Source of the DNA: CAYRGQ01 sp964444885 | Lineage (GTDB): Bacteria > Bacteroidota > Bacteroidia > Sphingobacteriales > Sphingobacteriaceae | Assembly (NCBI GenBank): GCA_964444885.1 | Contig: CAYUIZ010000004.1 | Location: forward strand, 1 to 64,000 | Length of the DNA: 64,000 nt | Direction: 5' to 3' | Shown: one piece after another, positions 55,539-62,210 of the stretch | How the letters are laid out: each line of letters starts with the position of its first letter | Position numbering within the stretch: position 1 is the first letter of the stretch | Position numbers and translations under genes: made by a program | Notes under the pieces: model-generated | Seen by the model: the letters and a program-made list of their open reading frames with translations, nothing else | Told to the model about the DNA's origin: nothing | The model's database searches: none

Positions 55539-56681
55539 TTACGTCACTACTTTCAGGGTTTGCTGCACGGTGCGCGCGGTGTTAATCGCGGTTTCGCGGT
55601 CATCGCTGATGACGCAGACATGGCCCATTTTACGGAATGGCTTGGTGAATTTCTTCCCGTACAAATGGAGGTACACGCCATCAATGGCGAGTACCTCTTC
55701 TACGCCTTCGTAATGGGCGAGTCCTTCGTGTCCGGGTTCGCCCAGCAGGTTGATCATCACGGCGTTAGAGCGCGTAGCGGTGTTGCCCGGCGCCAATCCG
55801 AAGATCGCCCGCAAATGTTGTGCAAATTGGGAGGTATAGTTGCCCTCGATGCTTTGGTGGCCGCTGTTGTGCGGACGAGGAGCCAGCTCATTGACGAGCA
55901 GTTGCCCGTCTTTCGTGAGAAACAACTCGACAGCCAGCAAACCTACGATCTGTAAGTCCTCGGCAATCTTCTTGGCCAGCATCTCCGCCCGTTGCTGGAT
56001 TTCGAAGGGAAGGGTAGATGGCGAGATGAGAAACTCGACCAGATTGGCCTCCGGATTGAATTCCATTTCTACGCAGGGGAAGGCGGCAATGTCGCCGGAT
56101 TCGTTGCGCGACACGATGACGGCCAGTTCTTTTTCAAAATCAATCCACTGCTCGATGAGACTCGGCGCTTCAAATGCGGACTGGAAATCTTCTTCGCTGA
56201 CGATTTTTTTTACGCCCCGGCCATCATAGCCATCCTTGCGCAATTTTTGAATGTAAGGCAATGCAAAAGGGGAGGACAATAGCTGGTCGCGCGCCGATAT
56301 CAACTGGAACGGAGCCGTCGGAATATCGTTTTGCTTGAAAAACTGTTTTTGCAGGCCTTTGTCTTGGATGAGGCGGACGACCCGCGACTGCGGGTAGACG
56401 ATGACGCCTTCTTCTTCCAGTTTTTCCAGGGCATCCACATTGATTTTTTCGATTTCGATCGTTAGCATGTCCAGCGACTTGCCAAAGTTGTAAACCGTGT
56501 CGAAATCATCCAGCGGGCCGCACTCAAAGCGGCTGCAAAGGTGTTTGCAGGGTGCGTTTTTGTCCGGATCAAGCACATGGACGGTCACATTGAGGTTGAT
56601 CGCCTCTTGGATCAGCATTCGGCCCAACTGGCCGCCACCCAAGATGCCCAAGGTCAGATCGCCATAAAAATCCTTACTCAT
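55539..56681 (-). CDS. purK: 5-(carboxyamino)imidazole ribonucleotide synthase PurK
   Basis: PurK (380 aa) makes N5-CAIR from AIR, bicarbonate and ATP. ATP-grasp fold: TLGILGGGQLGRMLIQEA at the N-terminus, KDGYDGRGVKKI, EQWIDFEKELAVIVSRN and NELAPRPHNSGHQSIEG. It is 24 nt after nuoB on the same strand, so it may share a transcript with nuoA-nuoB, and 17 nt before purE. Confidence 0.97.
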   Translation of the reverse strand: MSKDFYGDLTLGILGGGQLGRMLIQEAINLNVTVHVLDPDKNAPCKHLCSRFECGPLDDFDTVYNFGKSLDMLTIEIEKINVDALEKLEEEGVIVYPQSRVVRLIQDKGLQKQFFKQNDIPTAPFQLISARDQLLSSPFALPYIQKLRKDGYDGRGVKKIVSEEDFQSAFEAPSLIEQWIDFEKELAVIVSRNESGDIAAFPCVEMEFNPEANLVEFLISPSTLPFEIQQRAEMLAKKIAEDLQIVGLLAVELFLTKDGQLLVNELAPRPHNSGHQSIEGNYTSQFAQHLRAIFGLAPGNTATRSNAVMINLLGEPGHEGLAHYEGVEEVLAIDGVYLHLYGKKFTKPFRKMGHVCVISDDRETAINTARTVQQTLKVVT

Positions 56682-56705
56682 GGTAGTATATTGGTGTTTT
56701 TTGTG

Positions 56706-57209
56706 TTACGTAGTTTGCGGCTGCAGTTTGTCTGCGAGCACGTGCTCGTTGCTTATTTTCTGTTGCAGTTCGAGGAATGCGCCAATCAACGCCTCCGGAC
56801 GCGGCGGGCATCCCTGCACATAGATATCCACCGGGATAATGCGGTCCACGCCTTTGACGACGTGATAGCCGTGCTGCCAATACGGTCCGCCGCAATTGGA
56901 GCAGGACCCCATGGAAATCACGTATTTCGGCTCGGGCATTTGTTCGTATAAGCGGCGGATGCGGCTCGCCATTTTGAAGGTGACCGTGCCGGCGATGATC
57001 ATCACGTCAGACTGCCGTGGCGATGGCCTGGGGAATACACCGAAGCGGTCGAGATCGTAGGTAGCCGCCATCGCCCCCATCATTTCAATGGCGCAGCAAG
57101 CGATTCCGAAACTCATCGGCCACATCGACGATAGGCGTGCCCAATTGAGCAAGTCGTCAAGTTTGGCGATAACTACGCCCTGGCTTTCCGCAGGTTGGGT
57201 TATGCTCAT
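56706..57209 (-). CDS. nuoB: NADH-quinone oxidoreductase subunit NuoB
   Basis: NuoB (167 aa) is the peripheral-arm subunit carrying cluster N2 of complex I. Cluster cysteines are visible: the pair in FGIACCAIEMM, one in SMGSCSNCGG and one in QGCPPRP. Length and motifs are complete. It overlaps nuoA by 4 nt. The following gene is purK, not nuoC, so the rest of complex I is encoded elsewhere. Confidence 0.98.
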   Translation of the reverse strand: MSITQPAESQGVVIAKLDDLLNWARLSSMWPMSFGIACCAIEMMGAMAATYDLDRFGVFPRPSPRQSDVMIIAGTVTFKMASRIRRLYEQMPEPKYVISMGSCSNCGGPYWQHGYHVVKGVDRIIPVDIYVQGCPPRPEALIGAFLELQQKISNEHVLADKLQPQTT

Positions 57210-57799
57210 GATACGGCTCCTGGCTTTTTAAATCGTGGTTTGAACCCAGGCACTTGGGTGCCTGATGCGGTGGTTGTTTCCGTCTTTTCTTCACGGCCGG
57301 CGGTTGCGTCATACGGTTTTACCTGGTACGTATCGCGGTTTAAGCGTTCGTAGGCTTGTGGCGGTATGTTCACGGCTACGCGGGGGGCAGTTGGCGATGG
57401 TTTGATCCAGTCCAAGTCGCCTTTCACCCAGACATAAACGAGGCCGACAATCAATATGCCGACGAAAATCGCCATTTCAACAAGCGTAAAGACCCCCCAG
57501 CGGGCGTCGGCCGCCATCAGGTCGGTCGCGCCGAAGACTGTAGCCCAGGGGAAAATAAAGATAAGCTCAACGTCAAAGAGGAGGAAAACAAGCGCGATAA
57601 TGTAAAACCGGGAATTGAATTGAACCCACGGACTGCCGGTTGGCTCTTCGCCGCACTCATAGGTTGACAGTTTTTCAGCCGTCGGGTTTTTCGGCGAGAT
57701 GAGCTTGCCTAGCCCGAGGGTGACAAGCACCAGCACCACGCCGACGATACCGATGAGGAGTATCTGTCCGAAAGCGGTAAGCTGTGACGGGTCATCCAT
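57206..57799 (-). CDS. nuoA: NADH-quinone oxidoreductase subunit NuoA
   Basis: NuoA (197 aa) is a membrane subunit of complex I with three helices. Markers: STYECGEEPTGS and FLLFDVELIFIFPWA. The C-terminal tail after about residue 135 is long and charged (to KKPGAVS), longer than in E. coli NuoA. It overlaps nuoB by 4 nt, which is coupled translation. Confidence 0.97.
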   Translation of the reverse strand: MDDPSQLTAFGQILLIGIVGVVLVLVTLGLGKLISPKNPTAEKLSTYECGEEPTGSPWVQFNSRFYIIALVFLLFDVELIFIFPWATVFGATDLMAADARWGVFTLVEMAIFVGILIVGLVYVWVKGDLDWIKPSPTAPRVAVNIPPQAYERLNRDTYQVKPYDATAGREEKTETTTASGTQVPGFKPRFKKPGAVS

Positions 57800-58018
57800 G
57801 CTTCAAAGATACGCGAAGTTTTGATAAAGTCCATGGGGTGGGGGCAAATTGGTGCATGGGATCCCGAGCCGCCGGATTTTGGGTCCGAGACCGGAACCCA
57901 CACCGTGTAGAAGGCGCTCAAACCGCCCGATGCGAAGGGCAAATATTACATAACTTTTCGGGATTTTTTATTGGATGGTCGCCGCGTTTTTGTACATTAG
58001 CCTGTACATCTACCAACT

Positions 58019-58492
58019 ATGAAAACAAATACAATGAGGAGCATCCTAGGCTGCTTTGTTGCGTGCTTGCTCGGGGTTGCGTCGGCCTTTCCCCAAGAAA
58101 GTGGCCGCGTATCCCTCGGTATAGTCCTCCATCCCGTACAGACGATTGGCATCAGCCAAGACGCGGTTGCCGCGTTGCCCGGTGATAGCACCTTGTTTGG
58201 TGCGCATAACCATAGCCAAGTCGTGACATGGGTGTCGGCGATCAGCGTGTCCGATACCCAAGTTTACCGGCCCGACTCGTCGAACGCAGGTCCCACGTGG
58301 CATACCGATGGTCGGGCAATGATGAACGAAGCCAGACCGATCCACCCCGTCGTATCGGAATCGTTGCGGCCTCTTCCGACAGGCTGGCTGCCCCTGTCCA
58401 CGGAATGGCGGGATGACGCTCCTCAATACACCTCCCAGGAGGACGAGCCCGTGCCAGGCGCTGTCTACTTGTACAGCGTGTTAGCCCGTTAG
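58019..58492 (+). CDS. Short secreted protein resembling the downstream pilin
   Basis: A 157-aa protein with a signal peptide (to VASAFPQ, about residue 25). The mature part starts GRVSLGIVLHPVQTIGIS, close to the pilin-like protein encoded at 59540 (NPVKLNVVLKPVRTLVVS), and ends AVYLYSVLAR, like that pilin's end VDLMYTILTD. The central part is not similar and is rich in Ser, Pro and His. It may be a diverged or reduced pilin-type subunit. It precedes the AraC regulator. Confidence 0.72.
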   Translation: MKTNTMRSILGCFVACLLGVASAFPQESGRVSLGIVLHPVQTIGISQDAVAALPGDSTLFGAHNHSQVVTWVSAISVSDTQVYRPDSSNAGPTWHTDGRAMMNEARPIHPVVSESLRPLPTGWLPLSTEWRDDAPQYTSQEDEPVPGAVYLYSVLAR

Positions 58493-58552
58493 GGCTTTGT
58501 CGCCGCGGCGTTCGTCGTAGGCAGGGATGCTTCTATCAATTTTTCATTACGT

Positions 58553-59386
58553 ATGTCCACCATTGATTTTGGAATTTATAGAATTGAGCGACTCGCCTCA
58601 ATGTATCCGGATTTGTATCGGCCCACCCGAAAGGGATTTTACACCGTATTGTTTTCCGGTAGGGCAGGTTATCAGCATCATATAGAGGGGGAGGAGGTGA
58701 CGTTGCCTCCCTATTCGGTCCTCTTTATCGGTCCGAATACGGTGTCGCAGTTCGGGCGCGACGCTACTGATGATACGTACGCGCTGGTTTTTTCGAGTGA
58801 TTTTTTTGCGCGATCCAACCGCGATTTGTATTTCTTGCAGAACAGTCCCCTGTTTAACGATCACGGAGTGGTCTACGTGATGACGTTGCCTGACGGAGGC
58901 GTGTCATACGCCAAGGTTAGCATTTACCTGTTGTATCAAGCGAGGGACGGCTTCGAACAGCAGCTTTTCAAAGATTTGGCACATAACCTAGTGGAGCAGA
59001 CACTCATCATGGGGTCGATACACCACCGGCAAATCCCTTTTGCCAACTATAAGGAAGACCAGGACGGCTACCTCGTCGTCGAGTTCAAGGAACTGCTGGC
59101 CGCGCATTTCCACAAAGAGAAAACGATTCAGTTTTATGCCGAGCAGATGAACATCACCGAGCGGCGCCTCAGCAAAGCGACCCAAGCCGTACTCGGCATG
59201 GGAGCTAAAGATCTGATCACCGAGCGGATCATCGAAGAGGCGAAAAGACTGTTGCGCTATTCGGACGCGGACATCAAGGAAATTAGCGACAGCCTCGGGT
59301 TCAGCGGAGCCCATAATTTCAGTACGTTTTTCATGAATCACACCCGAGTCAGACCCAAGGACTTTAGGAAATCTGTGCGTTTGTAG
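58553..59386 (+). CDS. AraC family transcriptional regulator
   Basis: A 277-aa DNA-binding regulator. The N-terminus (about 1-160) is a cupin-like sensor domain (RKGFYTVLFSGRAGYQHHIE, LPPYSVLFIGPNTVSQF). The C-terminal AraC domain has two helix-turn-helices: FYAEQMNITERRLSKATQAV and IKEISDSLGFSGAHNFSTFF, then VRPKDFRK. It lies between the short pilin-like gene and the fibre locus and probably controls them; its signal is unknown. Confidence 0.92.
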   Translation: MSTIDFGIYRIERLASMYPDLYRPTRKGFYTVLFSGRAGYQHHIEGEEVTLPPYSVLFIGPNTVSQFGRDATDDTYALVFSSDFFARSNRDLYFLQNSPLFNDHGVVYVMTLPDGGVSYAKVSIYLLYQARDGFEQQLFKDLAHNLVEQTLIMGSIHHRQIPFANYKEDQDGYLVVEFKELLAAHFHKEKTIQFYAEQMNITERRLSKATQAVLGMGAKDLITERIIEEAKRLLRYSDADIKEISDSLGFSGAHNFSTFFMNHTRVRPKDFRKSVRL

Positions 59387-59481
59387 TGCTTATACTACAG
59401 AAAACGGGCTATTTTCAGATAGATGTTATAACACATACTTTTATTGCAGATTTTCATATTTTTTAGCGTGGATGCCTGTGC

Positions 59482-59489
59482 TACTTTTG
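59482..59489 (+). promoter_or_regulatory. Promoter -7 element of the pilin-like gene
   Basis: TACTTTTG matches TAnnTTTG exactly; the -33 is weak (TTTT near 59458-59463). Transcription would start near 59496, so the longer frame beginning at 59444 lies upstream of the transcript and the ATG at 59540 is the better start. Confidence 0.6.
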
Positions 59490-59539
59490 TTCAGTACTTC
59501 AGAAAAGGGGTACAAAAAGGAGTGAAAAACAAACAAAAA

Positions 59540-60187
59540 ATGGATAAAAACACCTATCAAAAAATGAACAACATCGTAAAACAACAAGTGAAAAAATTGG
59601 CTTCCGTTACCCTTTTAGTAGGCGCATTTTTGGGCGCTGCCAACGCCCAGTCAGAAACCGGAATCACAGGCGGGCAGTCGGGCGTTCTTGCCGAGGGCCA
59701 GGTCTCGAATCCCGTAAAATTGAATGTCGTGCTGAAGCCTGTCCGGACGCTGGTCGTCAGTGGATCCGAAGTGAACTTAGTGTATAAAACTGTCGAGGAT
59801 TACCAAAACGGCGTATCGTATACCACGGATAACGGGCACCTCCAAGTCACCAACATCGGTGGCGGGTATAAAATCTATGTGAAATCTTCATCACGGGACC
59901 TCACGCACTCAAGCGGAAGCACCATTGATGGCGGTGGCGTCACCGTCGAGGGCATCGCCGGATCCCATGGCCGCGCTTACAACCGCAAAGTGAGCGAAAT
60001 TCATGACAACGCTTCAAATGGCGTCGAGTTGTTCCACGTCGATGCGAATGAAGCAAAAGGTAAGATTGCGACAGCGTTTAACGTGAAATACTCAGCTGCC
60101 GGCAACGGTGCTTATAACAACAAAGTGGTGAACAACCAGTCGACCACCTACACCGTTGATCTGATGTACACGATTTTGACCGACTAA
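59540..60187 (+). CDS. Pilin-like fibre subunit
   Basis: A 215-aa secreted protein. An unusually long N-terminal region (MDKNTYQKMNNIVKQQVKK) leads to a signal peptide cut after GAANAQ. The mature part is all beta: a first strand KLNVVLKPVRTLVVS, then DYQNGVSYTTDNGHLQV, GGGYKIYVKSSSRDL and a last strand STTYTVDLMYTILTD that could complement a neighbouring subunit. The style resembles chaperone-usher pilins but no PFAM family is recognised. An intrinsic terminator follows (60211-60249), which would make it more abundant than the downstream proteins. Confidence 0.8.
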   Translation: MDKNTYQKMNNIVKQQVKKLASVTLLVGAFLGAANAQSETGITGGQSGVLAEGQVSNPVKLNVVLKPVRTLVVSGSEVNLVYKTVEDYQNGVSYTTDNGHLQVTNIGGGYKIYVKSSSRDLTHSSGSTIDGGGVTVEGIAGSHGRAYNRKVSEIHDNASNGVELFHVDANEAKGKIATAFNVKYSAAGNGAYNNKVVNNQSTTYTVDLMYTILTD

Positions 60188-60210
60188 TCTCGGCTAGCCG
60201 ACGGTCATTG

Positions 60211-60249
60211 AAAAAGGGTGGTAGCCAGATTGTGGTTGCTGCCCTTTTT
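60211..60249 (+). terminator. Terminator or attenuator after the pilin-like gene
   Basis: A 16-bp stem with four G-U pairs (60211-60226 with 60234-60249, loop of 7) and U-rich end. Because the chaperone gene follows on the same strand, it may set a high pilin to chaperone ratio. Confidence 0.75.
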
Positions 60250-60317
60250 GCTTTACCAAATGCTCAACTATCCTTATCTTTAGCCGCTATCTATCGAGCG
60301 ATTGTACGATTCGTCCT

Positions 60318-61136
60318 ATGAAAAACACCAGATTACGATCCATCTTGGTTTTAGCCATGCTATTGGCGTTCGGAGGCCTGAGCCATGCCCAGACCGGGAT
60401 TTCAATCACCCCGCCGCGCGTTTATTTCGTTGTCGGGCCCGGGCAGAGCCAAACCGAAAAAGTGATTGTCAGCAATCCTAGCACCGATTATCCCCTAGAA
60501 CTGGGCGTTTCATTCGAGGACTGGGAATACGGCGATCAGGGTGAAAATTTGACCTACGAACCGGGAACCCTGCCTACCTCCTGCGCCGCGTGGGTGACCC
60601 TGCCCGAGGGGTACTTCTCCCTTGCGCCAGGCGAAAGCAAGGAAATCGAGGTGCAAATGACCATGCCGGCGAATCACGTAACGAGCGACGTGCCCGTACA
60701 CACGGCTGTCATGTACGTCACACAGCTCAATCCCCGAGGAAGCCTCGATCAGGAAGGAGCCAATATCCGTATCGCTGTGCGTACCGGCATCAAGCTGTAC
60801 CAACGGTTGCCCGGGCAATACGACCTGTCAATCGATATTTCGAATTTTCAATACCAAAAAACAGAAGAAGGGGCGTTTCTCGTGCTTTCCTTCGACAACA
60901 CCGGCAGTATCTGGGCGGATGGGCATATCAACTTGGAATTGCTGGATCAGGATACCGGCAACAAAATTCCCTTGCCCGATGTTTCTTTCTATTCCATGCC
61001 CGGCGATCAGCGCCAACAGGCGATCAACTTACCTGCTGATTTGCCGCCTGCGCGCTACATCGCGACGGCGATCCTCAACTATGGGGAATCCGGGACGGTT
61101 AAAATCGCCGAACTTGACTTTAACCATGCCAATTAG
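60318..61136 (+). CDS. PapD-like periplasmic chaperone
   Basis: A 272-aa secreted protein with a signal peptide (to GGLSHAQ, about residue 25). It has a PapD/MSP-like N-domain: GISITPPRVYFVVGPGQSQT, then EKVIVSNPSTDYPLELGVSF and FSLAPGESKEIEVQMTMPA, then a second Ig domain (about 160-272). Such chaperones cap pilin subunits in the periplasm. Its stop (61134-61136) overlaps the possible start of the next gene at 61126. Confidence 0.85.
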   Translation: MKNTRLRSILVLAMLLAFGGLSHAQTGISITPPRVYFVVGPGQSQTEKVIVSNPSTDYPLELGVSFEDWEYGDQGENLTYEPGTLPTSCAAWVTLPEGYFSLAPGESKEIEVQMTMPANHVTSDVPVHTAVMYVTQLNPRGSLDQEGANIRIAVRTGIKLYQRLPGQYDLSIDISNFQYQKTEEGAFLVLSFDNTGSIWADGHINLELLDQDTGNKIPLPDVSFYSMPGDQRQQAINLPADLPPARYIATAILNYGESGTVKIAELDFNHAN

Positions 61137-61137
61137 G

Positions 61138-62199
61138 ATGCGGAGCTTGCTGCTTGTTGTTGTGTTTTTCACCTGCTCGTTGCAGGCGGGCGCGCAGTTG
61201 CGCTTTCAAGTGTATAGCGGTGGCTATTTTAATGTCACGGATTACGCTGGATTCGCTACGCCCCCTGGTGGGCATCAATTCCATTTTCTTTACAGCGGAA
61301 GACAGATTCACGTCGAGAACTGGCGGGTGACCGCCCGGGTAAACGGCTCGATCCGGCCCGTGTCCGGTCAAAATGTATCCGGGCAGCCATTTCCAGCGGC
61401 GAAAGTCGCGTTTCGTTTCACTCACGATAGCGGCAACAGCCCGACGCTGGTCGAGATCGGTGCGCCGACAACGCCCATTCCCCTGGTGCAGAACGGCGAA
61501 ACACCGCTCATCCCGCAGTCCAAGGCACCCATCACATACCAAAGCCAAAACGAGGGCTACATGCAGTTCCATTTGTTTTTTGTTGTCGATATCGCTGGCG
61601 GAGCCTACCTTGACCAATTCAAAAACAGAGCGGCCTACCAGCCCATTGTCTATGCGCTGCCCATCACCTTTACCTTCTACAGCCAGGATGGCCTGGTCTT
61701 GGGATATCAAGACGTGACGTATCAGATACAGATCAACCAGAATCTATCCGGAAGTCCGGCCATTGAGCCCCAATACGGCATTGAGGTGCTCGGTACGGCA
61801 CGCGATGCACGGTTGGAACTGTCCGATATCGCCAACTATATGGAAGGTGCATCCGTACTGTACACGGATGGACTGAAAATCAATGCCAACACCGGCTATG
61901 TGATTACAGCAAGGGCTTTGGGAGCCGACATGCAGGCCGTTTCAGGTGGTACGGCCACCTTGCCTGTCGAGGTGGTACAACTCCAATTGCTGCCGGGGAG
62001 CGATCCACCGCAGGCCGGTAATTATACCGGTATTTCCCTTGCGGACCAGTACCAGCCGTTGTTCAATGGTCCAGTAGGGCGCGAGCGCCCGCAGCTGTTC
62101 CATATTGTGTACCGCACGGCGGGTGGTGACGAGCGCTTGCTTCGGGCGCGAAGTGGCGTGTATACCACGACGGTATTGTACCAGCTCATCCCCCAATAG
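61138..62199 (+). CDS. Adhesin-like fibre protein with C-terminal pilin-like domain
   Basis: A 353-aa secreted protein: signal peptide MRSLLLVVVFFTCSLQAGAQ. Residues about 20-220 are a beta-rich domain of unknown family. The C-terminal half (about 220-353) parallels the pilin-like protein: LELSDIANYMEGASVLYTDG with LKINANTGYVITARALG resembles the pilin's DYQNGVSYTTDNGHLQV and GGGYKIYVKSSS, and the last strand is TTTVLYQLIPQ. This is the two-domain architecture of tip adhesins. I choose the ATG at 61138; an in-frame ATG at 61126 overlaps the chaperone by 11 nt. Confidence 0.75.
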   Translation: MRSLLLVVVFFTCSLQAGAQLRFQVYSGGYFNVTDYAGFATPPGGHQFHFLYSGRQIHVENWRVTARVNGSIRPVSGQNVSGQPFPAAKVAFRFTHDSGNSPTLVEIGAPTTPIPLVQNGETPLIPQSKAPITYQSQNEGYMQFHLFFVVDIAGGAYLDQFKNRAAYQPIVYALPITFTFYSQDGLVLGYQDVTYQIQINQNLSGSPAIEPQYGIEVLGTARDARLELSDIANYMEGASVLYTDGLKINANTGYVITARALGADMQAVSGGTATLPVEVVQLQLLPGSDPPQAGNYTGISLADQYQPLFNGPVGRERPQLFHIVYRTAGGDERLLRARSGVYTTTVLYQLIPQ

Positions 62200-62210
62200 G
62201 AGATCAGTAT

